A DNA stretch of 64,000 nucleotides, taken from assembly GCA_048263775.1 (NCBI GenBank), contig JBLXDU010000003.1, positions 124,001-188,000 of the forward strand, in the 5' to 3' direction. The notes beneath the pieces were generated by a model. The model did no database searches. It was given only the letters and a program-made list of their open reading frames with translations, and was not told where the DNA came from. Source of the DNA: UBA1479 sp048263775. GTDB lineage: Bacteria; Pseudomonadota; Alphaproteobacteria; Rhodospirillales; Casp-alpha2. This document shows, piece by piece, positions 8,191 to 22,242 of this stretch (position 1 is the first letter of the stretch; each line of letters starts with the position of its first letter). A program made the position numbers and the translations under genes.

Positions 8191-11054
8191 CAGGGCTGCT
8201 CCTCTTCAGGGGCCTCGGGAGAATCGTCCGGGGTATCGGCTGATGCCTCTTCCGGCGCGGAATCGGGCGCTTCGGCGGTTTCGCCCTCGCCGTCTTCCAT
8301 GTCGTCGTCTTCGCCGTCGTCCTGCACATCGCGCAGACGCGACACGGAGACCACATGTTCGTCCTCTGCCGTGTTGAACACCCGTACACCGCGCGATGAC
8401 CGCGAATAGATGGAAATGCCGTCCACGGGCACGCGGATGATCTGGCCGCCGTTGGACACCATGACAAGCTGGTCTTCCTCCAGCACGCCGAAGGCGGCGA
8501 CCACGCGGGCGTCGGGCTTGCCCGCGCGTTCCACGTTGATGTTGCCGACCCCTTGCCCGCCGCGCCCGGAAATCCGGTATTCATAGGCGGACGTGCGCTT
8601 GCCGTAGCCGTCATCGGTCAAGGTCAGGATGAACTGGTCGTTCTCGACCATTTCAGCGAACTTGGGTTCTTCCAGACGGGCCGCCAGTTCCTCGTCGCGG
8701 GCCTTGTCCTCGGGCCGCTCCGAATAATCGCCGGACTTCAGGCGCCGGGCCGCATTGCGGGCCTGCAGATAGGCGTCGCGATCTTCCGTGTCGACCTTCA
8801 CATGGCGGACCACGGAAAGCGCGATCAGCTCGTCCCCCTTAGGCAGGCGCATGCCGCGCACGCCGTGGGACGAACGGCCGGAGAATACCCGCACGTCGGG
8901 AACGGGGAAGCGGATGCACTTGCCGCCGGCAGCCGACAGCAGAATATCGTCGTCTTCCGTACAGACACGCACACGGACCAGCTTATCCTCCGCATAATCG
9001 CCTTCGAACTTCATGGCGATCTTGCCGTTGGAGCGTACGTCCGTGAAATCGGACAACGCATTCCGCCGCACATAACCGGACGCCGTGGCGAACATCACGA
9101 ACAGATCGCCCCAGGTTTCCTCGTCCTCGGGCAGCGGCATGACGGTGGAAATCGTCTCGCCCTCTTTCAGCGGCAGCAGGTTGATGAACGCCTTGCCGCG
9201 CGCCTGCGGTGTGCCGACGGGCAAGCGATACACCTTCATCTTGTAGACCATGCCCGCGGAAGAGAAGAACAACATGGGCGTGTGCGTATTGGCGACGAAC
9301 ACCTGGCTGACGAAATCCTCGTCGCGGGTCGCCATGCCCGACCGTCCCTTACCGCCGCGCCGCTGCGCGCGGTAGGTCGACAGCGGCACGCGCTTCACAT
9401 AGCCCGCGTTGGTCACGGTGACGACCATGTCCTCGCGCTGGATCAGATCCTCGAGGTCATGTTCGAACTCGTCGTCTTCCAGCGTCGTCCGCCGGGGGTC
9501 GGCGAACTTCTCGCTCATTTCGACCAGTTCGTCGCGCAATAGCTTGAACAGCATTTCGCGCGAGGCGAGCAGTTCCAGGTAATGGCTGATCTGCGCACCC
9601 AGTTCTTTCAGGTCGCCGCCGATCTTGTCCCGCTCCAACCCGGTCAGGCGATGCAGGCGCAGTTCCAGGATCGCCCGGGCCTGTTCCTCCGACAACTTGT
9701 AAACGCCGTCGACCACGGCGCGGCCGGGCTCGTCCAGTAGGCGGATCATGGGTTCGATCTCGTCGGCCGGCCAATCGCGGGCCATCAACTGCTCGCGCGC
9801 CGTCTGCGGATCCTTGGCGGCGCGGATCAGGGCGATGACTTCGTCGATGTTGACCACGGCGACGGCCAAGCCAACCAACACGTGGGCGCGTTCCCGCGCC
9901 TTGGCCAATTCAAAGATCGTGCGCCGGCGGATGACTTCTTCGCGGAAGGCGACGAAGGCGACGATGATGTCCTTCAGGTTCATCATCTTCGGCCGGCCCT
10001 GGTCCAGGGCCAGCATATTGACGCCGAACGACGTCTGCAGCGGCGTGAAACGGTACAGCTGGGCCAGCACGACCTCGGGCTCGGCGTCGCGCTTGATCTC
10101 GACGACCACGCGCACGCCGTCGCGGTCGGACTCGTCGCGCAGGTCGGAAATGCCCTCGATCTTCTTGTCGCGCACGGCCTCGGCCATGATCTCGATCATG
10201 CGCGCCTTGTTCACCTGATAGGGAACCTCGTGAACGATGATGGCGAAACGGTCCTTGCGGATTTCCTCGATCGAGGTCTTGCCGCGCACGACCACGGAAC
10301 CCCGCCCCGTGTGATAGGCGGACAGGATGCCCTGCTTGCCGAGAATCTGCGCACCCGTGGGGAAATCCGGGCCCTGCACATGGTTGGCGATCAGCTCGTC
10401 GATGGTGATGTCGGGATTGTCGATATAAGCGCAACAGGCCGAGATCACTTCACCCAAGTTATGGGGCGGAATGTTGGTCGCCATGCCGACGGCGATGCCC
10501 GCCGCCCCGTTGACCAGAAGGTTCGGGAAACCCGCCGGCAGAACCACCGGCTCGCGCGAGGATTCGTCGTAGTTGGGCTGGAAATCCACCGTTTCCCGGT
10601 CAATATCCTCCAACAAGGCATGGGCGGAACGCGCCAGGCGCGCCTCCGTATACCGCATGGCGGCGGCACGGTCGCCGTCCATGGAGCCGTAGTTGCCCTG
10701 CCCGTCGACCAGCGGCAGGCGCATGGAGAAATTCTGCGCCAGGCGGACCATGGCGTCGTAAATCGCCTGGTCGCCATGGGGGTGATACTTACCCATGACG
10801 TCACCGACGATACGCGCGGATTTACGGTAGGGCTTACCCGCCTCGTAGCCGTTTTCCTTCATGGAAAACAGGATGCGCCGCTGCACCGGTTTCAGGCCGT
10901 CGCGCACGTCCGGCAGCGCCCGGCTGACGATCACGCTCATGGCGTAATCGAGGTAGGACGAACGCATTTCGTCTTCGATAGCGATAAGACTTACGTCCGA
11001 ATCGGGCGGCAGCGGCTCAGCGCCGTCTGGCGGCAGATCGTCGGGGGGTGTCAA
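8190..11054 (-). CDS. gyrA: DNA gyrase subunit A
   Basis: Breakage-reunion subunit of DNA gyrase, which introduces negative supercoils with GyrB. The catalytic tyrosine is Tyr135 in AAMRYTEARL. The GyrA box QRRGGKG that distinguishes GyrA from ParC is present, followed by the six-bladed C-terminal wrapping domain. The protein (954 residues) is longer than E. coli GyrA and ends in an acidic, proline-rich tail of about 45 residues. The quinolone region reads HPHGDQAIYD, so the residue equivalent to E. coli Ser83 is Gln96. The start MTPPDDLPPD is the first in-frame ATG. Confidence 0.98.
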   Translation of the reverse strand: MTPPDDLPPDGAEPLPPDSDVSLIAIEDEMRSSYLDYAMSVIVSRALPDVRDGLKPVQRRILFSMKENGYEAGKPYRKSARIVGDVMGKYHPHGDQAIYDAMVRLAQNFSMRLPLVDGQGNYGSMDGDRAAAMRYTEARLARSAHALLEDIDRETVDFQPNYDESSREPVVLPAGFPNLLVNGAAGIAVGMATNIPPHNLGEVISACCAYIDNPDITIDELIANHVQGPDFPTGAQILGKQGILSAYHTGRGSVVVRGKTSIEEIRKDRFAIIVHEVPYQVNKARMIEIMAEAVRDKKIEGISDLRDESDRDGVRVVVEIKRDAEPEVVLAQLYRFTPLQTSFGVNMLALDQGRPKMMNLKDIIVAFVAFREEVIRRRTIFELAKARERAHVLVGLAVAVVNIDEVIALIRAAKDPQTAREQLMARDWPADEIEPMIRLLDEPGRAVVDGVYKLSEEQARAILELRLHRLTGLERDKIGGDLKELGAQISHYLELLASREMLFKLLRDELVEMSEKFADPRRTTLEDDEFEHDLEDLIQREDMVVTVTNAGYVKRVPLSTYRAQRRGGKGRSGMATRDEDFVSQVFVANTHTPMLFFSSAGMVYKMKVYRLPVGTPQARGKAFINLLPLKEGETISTVMPLPEDEETWGDLFVMFATASGYVRRNALSDFTDVRSNGKIAMKFEGDYAEDKLVRVRVCTEDDDILLSAAGGKCIRFPVPDVRVFSGRSSHGVRGMRLPKGDELIALSVVRHVKVDTEDRDAYLQARNAARRLKSGDYSERPEDKARDEELAARLEEPKFAEMVENDQFILTLTDDGYGKRTSAYEYRISGRGGQGVGNINVERAGKPDARVVAAFGVLEEDQLVMVSNGGQIIRVPVDGISIYSRSSRGVRVFNTAEDEHVVSVSRLRDVQDDGEDDDMEDGEGETAEAPDSAPEEASADTPDDSPEAPEEEQP

Positions 11055-11206
11055 AGAAATTTTTCCTGATTTTTCAGATAATTACAGGCCACAAAGGCCA
11101 GCACATCCGGTTCCGGGTAACACAGCGGTAATTCTAGCAGATCGGCACTGCGGGAACAACTCGATCAGGCCCTCAAATCGCCCGATTTTCTGATTAATTT
11201 TCTTTT

Positions 11207-13174
<1,968 letters not shown>

Positions 13175-13248
13175 TCAACGCCTCGCCTGCTTCCTTCAAC
13201 CGTCCCCCAATGGCATCGGTTGTTTATCGCGGCCCACCTCGGCAACCG

Positions 13249-13743
13249 TCAGAACGGAATTTCGTCGTCCAGATCGGCGCGACCGCCGCCACCGCCACTT
13301 GCACCAGAGCTGTCGTTGCCCGGGCCGTCCCAGCTCGATCCACTGTCGTCGGACCCACCGTAGCCGCCACCTGCACCACCGCCGCCTTCGCCGCGGCCGT
13401 CGAGCATGGTCATGACGCCGTTGAACCGAGGCAGAACGACCTCGGTCGTATATTTCTCGACCCCGTCATTGCCGGTCCACTTGCGGGTCTGCAGCGTGCC
13501 CTCCAGATAGACCTTGGATCCTTTCTTCAGGTACCGCTCGCAGACGTCGGCAAGCCGCTCGTCAAACACCACGACACGGTGCCATTCCGTCTTTTCCTTG
13601 CGCTCCCCGGACTGCTTGTCTTTCCAGGTTTCCGACGTGGCGATGGACATGTTGACGATCTTCTGGCCGGACTGGGAAAACCGGACTTCGGGATCGCGGC
13701 CGAGATTGCCGACCAAAATAACTTTGTTGACGCTTCCTGCCAT
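13249..13743 (-). CDS. ssb: Single-stranded DNA-binding protein
   Basis: Essential protein that coats single-stranded DNA in replication, recombination and repair. The N-terminal OB fold opens MAGSVNKVILVGNLGRDPEVR and contains the usual WKDKQSGERKEKTEWHRVV segment. A glycine-rich linker of about 40 residues follows, and the acidic tip LDDEIPF is the docking peptide for partner proteins. Length (164 residues) is typical. It is divergent from uvrA, as in many alphaproteobacteria, but two small genes lie between them here. Confidence 0.97.
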   Translation of the reverse strand: MAGSVNKVILVGNLGRDPEVRFSQSGQKIVNMSIATSETWKDKQSGERKEKTEWHRVVVFDERLADVCERYLKKGSKVYLEGTLQTRKWTGNDGVEKYTTEVVLPRFNGVMTMLDGRGEGGGGAGGGYGGSDDSGSSWDGPGNDSSGASGGGGGRADLDDEIPF

Positions 13744-13830
13744 CGGAATCCTCGTTCTTGCTGTGTCTTGGTGGTTGTTCCGCCCCCCCTGGGAGGAAAG
13801 CGAACTTTAGCCGGAATCGTCCGGCCGCGG

Positions 13831-14076
13831 CTAGGTGTCTGTTGCCCGGGGCGCCGGTGCCTGCGGCCCACCCTGGCGCGCCCGGGCGATGAAATCGGCG
13901 ACCAGGGCGGCGATGCGTTCCTCGCTCTCGTCAAGTTTGACCAGAGCCAGGATGCCGATCTCCAGCATCGCCATGCCATAGACTTCCTGGCTGACGCCGG
14001 CGCTGATGAATTCCTGCAAGGCATTGGACAGGATCATGTCCGCCTTGTCGAATTGCGCGTCGCTGTCGCTGGGCAT
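13831..14076 (-). CDS. Small hypothetical protein, helical
   Basis: Not recognised. It encodes 81 residues, mostly predicted helix (MILSNALQEFISAGVSQE, then MAMLEIGILALVKLDES and RIAALVADFIARA), with a short proline/alanine tail. The central stretch is hydrophobic but contains charged residues, so a soluble helical bundle is likelier than a membrane protein. It lies between ssb and a 34-residue membrane protein on the same strand. Codon use and the conserved-looking helical core support a real gene; no function can be given. Confidence 0.65.
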   Translation of the reverse strand: MPSDSDAQFDKADMILSNALQEFISAGVSQEVYGMAMLEIGILALVKLDESEERIAALVADFIARARQGGPQAPAPRATDT

Positions 14077-14178
14077 ATGGCGGGGTCCTCGGCCGGGCGT
14101 TTCAATCCGGCCCTTTTAAATCACCGGAGCCGATTTGCAAACGCCCATGGCCTTCTGCCCGTGCTCTTGGCCAGGCAG

Positions 14179-14208
14179 AAAAAAAACGCCGACCCAAAGG
14201 GGCCGGCG
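14179..14208 (-). terminator. Rho-independent terminator after the 34-residue gene
   Basis: On the minus strand a 9-bp GC-rich stem (one G-U pair, 4-nt loop, 14187-14208) is followed directly by eight T residues (14179-14186). It lies 38 nt downstream of the stop of the small membrane-protein gene, so that gene probably makes its own short transcript. Confidence 0.85.
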
Positions 14209-14246
14209 CAAGTTCCGTTGGTGTGATTCAGATGGCGTCTACGCGA

Positions 14247-14351
14247 TTACTGGGTCAGCCAGCCAGCCGCGTAAGCACCGAAACCAAGGATAAGGACCAA
14301 GGCCGTGAACGCGAGCGTCCATTTGAGAGCCGTTTTATCGTCCTGTGTCAT
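14247..14351 (-). CDS. 34-residue single-span membrane protein
   Basis: A very short gene supported by signals on both sides. The product starts MTQDDKTALKWTLAF and continues through one hydrophobic helix (about residues 11-31, LAFTALVLILGFGAYAAGWL) to end in TQ. A strong ribosome site (GGAGG) lies 6 nt upstream of the ATG, and a strong terminator follows 38 nt after the stop. The N-terminus is polar and charged and the C-terminus very short, so an N-in topology is likely. No family is recognised. Possible roles are that of a small accessory or regulatory membrane peptide; nothing in the context decides. Confidence 0.75.
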   Translation of the reverse strand: MTQDDKTALKWTLAFTALVLILGFGAYAAGWLTQ

Positions 14352-14628
14352 ATGTGCCTCCATTCGATCGTGGCAGCGCTGCCGGTTTCAAGGGAGGCGC
14401 CTCCTTGCTTGACCCTCATATTTTATTCATGTTCGAAATTTAATTCACGTAAAAACGTTCAAGATTATGTTTCTGGTGTATTTTTTTGTGAATTTTCACG
14501 AACTATTTTAGTGAAGTTATTCTCAAGAGAGTCATGCTTTACGTCGGACGCGGGCCCCTATATGACTCAGCGCTTGTGAAAACAGCACCTTCCGCCCTTC
14601 CTTCTGACGGATGGCACTCGGAACACTC

Positions 14629-17556
<2,928 letters not shown>

Positions 17557-17615
17557 CGGCCTTTCCCATTACGGGAAGGCGCATCAGGCCCGGTCAAATT
17601 TCCTAATCGATTTTC

Positions 17616-18029
17616 CTAACCGTTCAGCACCGTCACCACACCGTTTTCCGGATCGACGATGACCTCATCCCCGGTCTTGATCAGCGTGGTCACGTCGCCG
17701 TCGGCGAAGCGGTCGCACATGGTCAGGTTGGCCAGCGCCGCCCCCTGAGCCAGGATGGTGTTGGCCGTGTTGAACAGGATCGCCTTGGGGCAGATGTTCC
17801 GCGACTTCATTTCATGGAGCATCCAGGCCGAAGCCACGCCGCCCTTGGACGTGTTCAAAACGAGAATTTTGTCGTGATAAGACTCACCGCACAGCTTATG
17901 GGCCGGGCGGGAAAACACACCCTTCTTGCGGTCCAGGTCATAGCGGGCCGAGAAGTTGTCGTCGGCCACCAGGGCAATGCCCTGCACCTTGTCGCCGATC
18001 CCCTTGTGGCACTTCAGTTCCTTGGTCAT
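17616..18029 (-). CDS. Aconitase X small (swivel) subunit, DUF126 family
   Basis: Small subunit (137 residues) of a split aconitase X. Aconitase X enzymes are Fe-S dehydratases; characterised bacterial members act on cis-3-hydroxy-L-proline and archaeal ones on phosphomevalonate. The DUF126 fold is suggested by GIALVADDNFSARYDLDRKKGVFS, LVLNTSKGGVASAWML and AILFNTANTILAQGA. The usual small-residue loop (GRGSSSGS type) reads TSKGGVASAW here, so this is a divergent subfamily. The start at 18029 gives a 4-bp ATGA overlap with the large-subunit stop; the open frame extends to 18062 without support. Confidence 0.8.
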   Translation of the reverse strand: MTKELKCHKGIGDKVQGIALVADDNFSARYDLDRKKGVFSRPAHKLCGESYHDKILVLNTSKGGVASAWMLHEMKSRNICPKAILFNTANTILAQGAALANLTMCDRFADGDVTTLIKTGDEVIVDPENGVVTVLNG

Positions 18030-19252
18030 ACGATTTCTCCTGCAACGGCCGACGCGACGCACTTTTCCATGCTCGCCAGCGCCGGGGTATAGCCGTAGCC
18101 GCTGATGATGTTGACGATCTTGGCGGAGTTGCTGAGCAGCCGTGTCCAGCCGTTAGCCTCGCCGATCTCACGGGCGTACTGATTATAGAAACAGGTCCCT
18201 TCAAGAACCTTGGCGCCGGTGCTTTCGATAGTGTCGATCAGCCCCATGCGGGTCGCGTCCGGATAGACCTGCGGCGACGTGCAGACGATCACCGCCGACT
18301 TGAACGACTTACCGGCGCAGAGCGTCGCAAGGTCCTGCATCTCGACGATCGACAATTGCGGTGCGGCGAACACGACCACATCGATCTTGTCGCCCTTGCC
18401 GCCGAACCCGGCGCGCAGCGCATCCAGATCCGCCTTGGTGATCTCTTCGGCCGGCAGCTTGTCGCCGCCGACGTCGGCCAGGGTTTGTGCTTCCGGCGTG
18501 ATCCCGGCCATATGGAACAACGGGGTCGAGCCGAAACTCGCCATGGCCGCCCCCATATGCTTGGCCTCGTCCGAGGTCGGCACGACCTCCAGCCCCTCGA
18601 TCACCGGCACCGCCCAGTAAGACCCGGACAGCTTGCCGACCAAGGCGCCGAGTACGCCCCAATCCGTCAGTTCCTTCGGCTGTTCACGGACCACGAAACG
18701 GCGGGTTGCCCGGCGGTTCTCGTCCAGATGAAGGCCGTAACGCGGCGTGCGACCGGTCAGCCCGGCGGCCAGCGCCGAAGGCCCGCCTTCGAAGTTGGAT
18801 CGCGCCCCGCAGATGCTGTTCGAATAGATCACCACGCCGGTATCGCCATAGGCGACATGGTCGCCCAGCACCGGCGGCATGATCGTCTGATAGTTGACGC
18901 AGGTGTTGGTCATGAGGATGCCCATCTTTTCGCAGGCGGCGATCATGCGCCGCTCCAGCGTGGCCATTTCCTCAGACTGCCCCAGCGGCCGATAATGATT
19001 GAGATCGACCCCCCGGGGATCGGTGATCATCGGGATGGCGACCCGCGCCCCCTTGGCTACCATGTCTTCCAAGAAATCACCGCCGGCTTCGCCCAGGGAT
19101 TCCGGGTCCGCCATCATATGGGCCTGGCTGACCGGCACCAGGTCGGCCGCGTCGAACATGCCGCCGACCTTGACCTGATGGTCAAGGGCCCACTGCTTCG
19201 CTGCGCCCATTTCGCCGGCCAGCATGGCCTTTTCTTCATCCGTTAACTTCAA
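18026..19252 (-). CDS. Aconitase X catalytic (large) subunit, DUF521 family
   Basis: Catalytic subunit (408 residues) of a two-gene aconitase X, a cytoplasmic dehydratase. The family start LKLTDEEKAMLAGEMG is preceded by TTG at 19252 with AGGAGA 9 nt upstream, 11 nt after the TRAP permease stop, so a TTG start is chosen. Segments typical of the family are NTCVNYQTIMPPVLGDHVAYGDTG, SNSICGARSNFEGGPSA and AVIVCTSPQVYPD; the three cysteines in these are candidate cluster ligands. It is in one operon with a complete TRAP transporter, so its substrate is probably an imported organic acid or imino acid such as a hydroxyproline. Specificity cannot be read directly. Confidence 0.85.
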   Translation of the reverse strand: MKLTDEEKAMLAGEMGAAKQWALDHQVKVGGMFDAADLVPVSQAHMMADPESLGEAGGDFLEDMVAKGARVAIPMITDPRGVDLNHYRPLGQSEEMATLERRMIAACEKMGILMTNTCVNYQTIMPPVLGDHVAYGDTGVVIYSNSICGARSNFEGGPSALAAGLTGRTPRYGLHLDENRRATRRFVVREQPKELTDWGVLGALVGKLSGSYWAVPVIEGLEVVPTSDEAKHMGAAMASFGSTPLFHMAGITPEAQTLADVGGDKLPAEEITKADLDALRAGFGGKGDKIDVVVFAAPQLSIVEMQDLATLCAGKSFKSAVIVCTSPQVYPDATRMGLIDTIESTGAKVLEGTCFYNQYAREIGEANGWTRLLSNSAKIVNIISGYGYTPALASMEKCVASAVAGEIV

Positions 19253-19263
19253 GGCTGGGTCTC

Positions 19264-20559
19264 CTATTTCATCGAATTCGGTAGCCAGAGAACGATTTCC
19301 GGCACCAGGTATACGAGGTAGAGCATGCCGATCTGGATCAGCAGGAACGGTAACGCGCCGCGCGCAAGCTTCCAAAGATCGATCTTGGAAATGCCGTGGA
19401 TGGTAAACAGATTGACGCCGATCGGCGGCGATATCTGCGCGATCTCCATGGAGATCGCGGCGAAAATCCCGAACACGATCGGATCCATTCCCAGTTGTTC
19501 GGCAACGGGGAAGAAGATCGGGATCGAGATCAGCAGCATGGCCGCGCTTTCGAGAAACATCCCGAGAACGATATAGGCCATGATCATCAGGGTGACGGCC
19601 CAGATGCCGCTGGCGTTTTCGATGATCGCGGCGGCGATGGCCTGTGGCACCTGTTCGAAGGTCAGGAAGTGCGCGAAGTACTGGCCGAACACGATCAGCA
19701 TGAACAGCATCGTGGTCGCCCCCGTCGCGACGACGGCGGCGGCCTTCAGGTCGGCGAAGCTGAGCTTCTTCTGCGCGAAGCCGAGCGCGCAGACATAAAG
19801 CACCGACAGGGCCCCGACCTCTGTCGGCGTGAACACGCCCGTATAGATCGCGACGATGATGACGACCGGCAGCAGCACCACGCCCAAAGACCGCCGGGTG
19901 ATTGCCATGCGCTCTTCCAAGCTGACCGAATGGGTGACCATGACCCGAGGCCGCGACAGCACGACGTAAAGGGTGAACAGGCTCATCATGATGATGCCGG
20001 GCACCACGCCGCCGATGAACAACTGACCGATCGAGGTTTCCGTGATCACGCCGTAGAGGATCAGCGGGATCGACGGCGGAATGATGATGCCGAGAGTGCC
20101 GCCCCCCGCCACGAAACCACCGGCCCGGCGCTCACCATAGCCTTCTTCAAGCAGCAGCGGGATCGCCACCAGGCCCACGGTCGCCGCCGTCGCCACGGAC
20201 GATCCGGAAATCGCGGCGAAGATGCCGCAGGCGGCGATGGTCGCCACGCCCAGCGAGTTGGGGATCGATCCCGTCCAGGCCTTGGTGACCTCGAACAGGT
20301 CGCGCCCGGCGTCGGTCCGCTGCATGATCGTGCCGGTGAAGATGAACAGCGGCAGGGCGATCAATTCAAAGATCGACGCCCCCTGCCAGGCGATGTTGAT
20401 GAAGTTCCTGAAGGCAAGGAATGGGTCCTCGACCAGCAGCGCCGCCGCGAAGGCCGCCAGCCCCATGGCGACGAAGACCGGCACCGACAGCACCATCAGG
20501 AAGAACAACAGGAAGATCGCGATGAAGCCGACGTGATCGTAAATGAAATCCATCAGCAT
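19264..20559 (-). CDS. TRAP transporter large permease, DctM type
   Basis: Inner-membrane permease (431 residues, about 12 membrane segments) of a tripartite ATP-independent periplasmic transporter, driven by the ion gradient. DctM motifs: GSSVATAATVGLVAIPLLLEEGYG, AGGGTLGIIIPPSIPLILYG and ISPPIGVNLFTIHGIS. Its stop is 11 nt before the TTG start of the aconitase X large subunit, and the small permease ends 3 nt upstream of its start region. A second ATG two codons in is an alternative start. Confidence 0.93.
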   Translation of the reverse strand: MLMDFIYDHVGFIAIFLLFFLMVLSVPVFVAMGLAAFAAALLVEDPFLAFRNFINIAWQGASIFELIALPLFIFTGTIMQRTDAGRDLFEVTKAWTGSIPNSLGVATIAACGIFAAISGSSVATAATVGLVAIPLLLEEGYGERRAGGFVAGGGTLGIIIPPSIPLILYGVITETSIGQLFIGGVVPGIIMMSLFTLYVVLSRPRVMVTHSVSLEERMAITRRSLGVVLLPVVIIVAIYTGVFTPTEVGALSVLYVCALGFAQKKLSFADLKAAAVVATGATTMLFMLIVFGQYFAHFLTFEQVPQAIAAAIIENASGIWAVTLMIMAYIVLGMFLESAAMLLISIPIFFPVAEQLGMDPIVFGIFAAISMEIAQISPPIGVNLFTIHGISKIDLWKLARGALPFLLIQIGMLYLVYLVPEIVLWLPNSMK

Positions 20560-20562
20560 CGG

Positions 20563-21054
20563 TTATTCCCCGATCCCATGGGCGTCACTGGCCGGCGTCT
20601 CGCCGGTGACCATCTGAACAAACGTCTGCAGGACAAGCCCGATCCCGCCGAGCGGCACCGCCAACTGCGGAATCCACAAGGGCACCTCCAGCAACGTCGC
20701 CGACAGGATGGCGTTGGAGGCCGAATACCAGACGAAGTAGCTGCCTGTTGCGATGATCAAGAAACCGAAAGCCAGCGTCGACAACTGCGCGATCAGGTCG
20801 AACATCCGGCGTTTGGACGGGAACATTTCCCGCAGCATGACCACGCGGAAGTGTGATCCGGATTGCACGGCCAGCGCATTGCCGCAAAAGCCGAGAAGGA
20901 TGAAGGCGTAAAGCGTGGTTTCGAAAACCCAGATCGTCGGCGCGTTGAAGAACCGCGCAACGGCTTCATAGGTAATCGGAACGCACAGCAGGATCATCAA
21001 GGCGATCGAGACGGCGGTCATGCCTCGGCCGATCGTTCGGAATATTCCGATCAT
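20563..21054 (-). CDS. TRAP transporter small permease, DctQ type
   Basis: Four-helix membrane protein (163 residues) that pairs with the DctM-type permease. It has hydrophobic spans near residues 10-28, 40-62, 80-102 and 120-145 and the family pattern CVPITYEAVARFFNAPTIWVFE and FCGNALAVQSGSHFRVVML. The start at 21054 is preferred because AGGAGAGG lies about 8 nt upstream; the open frame continues to 21096 without such a site. The next gene starts 3 nt after its stop, consistent with coupled translation. Confidence 0.9.
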   Translation of the reverse strand: MIGIFRTIGRGMTAVSIALMILLCVPITYEAVARFFNAPTIWVFETTLYAFILLGFCGNALAVQSGSHFRVVMLREMFPSKRRMFDLIAQLSTLAFGFLIIATGSYFVWYSASNAILSATLLEVPLWIPQLAVPLGGIGLVLQTFVQMVTGETPASDAHGIGE

Positions 21055-21143
21055 CGCGCGGGCCTCTCCTTTGGAGCGGGCGTTGGGGACAGACAAAGGA
21101 TGCGGGAGACGGGCCGCACAACGCGGCCCGTCTCCTCAAAGCA

Positions 21144-22142
21144 TCAGTTCTTGGCGAGCAGGGCCTGAACTTCCTTGGAGTATTGCTCTTTCGCGGAGGC
21201 CGTCAACGGCTCCAGACGCTTGGCGAACTTGTTCCAAAGATCGCTGCCCGGCTCCACTGCCGTCACTTCGTTACCGTTCTTGCGCACGGTATCCAGCAGG
21301 CTCGCCAGCTTGTCGATCGCGAACTGCTGCATATGGTCGCGGGCTTCCCCGGCGGCTTCCATGACCGCCTTCTGATTGGCCGGCGACATTTTCTCGAACT
21401 TTTCCTTGTTCATGACGTAGGCATGGATGAGCGTGCCCATCACCCCGTTCGGCACGAACATGTTGGACGTGACTTCGAAATGCTTCAGGCCGACCGCGCC
21501 GCCAAGGCCGCCCATGGCGCCCTTGACCGTGCCACGCTGCAGACCGGAATAGACATCACCCACGCCCATGATCGTCGGCGCGGCGCCCAGCGCCTGCAGG
21601 ACCTGCGCCGATCCCTTCGAATAGGCGCGGATCGGCATGTCCTTAAACGAATCCGGACCTTCGATCTTGAAGTTGGTGCTGACGACGGGCGGGCCGATAT
21701 CGAACATGGCGATGATTAGGGCCCCTTCCTTGCGCAGCTTGGCATCGAAGTAATCGAAGATCGGATTGCCGGGCTTCAGGTTGTCACGGGTCCAAGCCAT
21801 TGACTTGTCCCACAGCGGCGTCGTGAGAATGCCCACATCGGGCACGCGGCCGGACCAGTTGTCGAGGGTCGTCAGGGAAATATCGACGGTGCCCTGGGGC
21901 ACGGCGGTGGCCACGAACTGCTGCTTCACCATCTCGCCGCCGGCGAAGGTCTTCAGGCGAATGTCGCCGCCGGACTTTTCCTTCAGCAGCTTCTGAAAGT
22001 TCGGCACGAACTGCGCCACCTGATAGTGCTTGGGGCTGCCCCAGGACGACAGGGACAGGCGTTCGGCCGCATCAGCACCGGTCGACGTGCCGGACAGAAC
22101 GATCAGTGCCGCCGCGGCGACACCGGTAATCTTCTTGAACAT
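21144..22142 (-). CDS. TRAP transporter substrate-binding protein, DctP type
   Basis: Periplasmic binding protein (332 residues) of the TRAP system, first gene of the operon. A Sec signal peptide (MFKKITGVAAAALIVLSGTS, cleavage near ADAAE) precedes a DctP fold with LSLSSWGSPKHYQVAQFVPNF, GGEMVKQQFVATAVPQG and the ligand loop DMPIRAYSKGSAQVLQALGA, in which Arg normally pairs with a substrate carboxylate. The start at 22142 has GGGAGGA 7-13 nt upstream. Ligand is therefore probably a carboxylate processed by the co-encoded aconitase X. Confidence 0.92.
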   Translation of the reverse strand: MFKKITGVAAAALIVLSGTSTGADAAERLSLSSWGSPKHYQVAQFVPNFQKLLKEKSGGDIRLKTFAGGEMVKQQFVATAVPQGTVDISLTTLDNWSGRVPDVGILTTPLWDKSMAWTRDNLKPGNPIFDYFDAKLRKEGALIIAMFDIGPPVVSTNFKIEGPDSFKDMPIRAYSKGSAQVLQALGAAPTIMGVGDVYSGLQRGTVKGAMGGLGGAVGLKHFEVTSNMFVPNGVMGTLIHAYVMNKEKFEKMSPANQKAVMEAAGEARDHMQQFAIDKLASLLDTVRKNGNEVTAVEPGSDLWNKFAKRLEPLTASAKEQYSKEVQALLAKN

Positions 22143-22242
22143 GGTAGTCCTCCCAATCTCGAGGGCTCGTTGGCCCTCCTTTGCTTCGGCGACGGCAGGC
22201 ATCTGCGGGCCGGGCCGAAAAATAAGAATATAGCAATTACAT

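Noticed and set aside
14430..14480. LexA box (GTTC-N7-GTTC) before uvrA
   Set aside because: Two GTTC elements are present but their partners are ATTC or GTTT at N8 spacing; no proper match.
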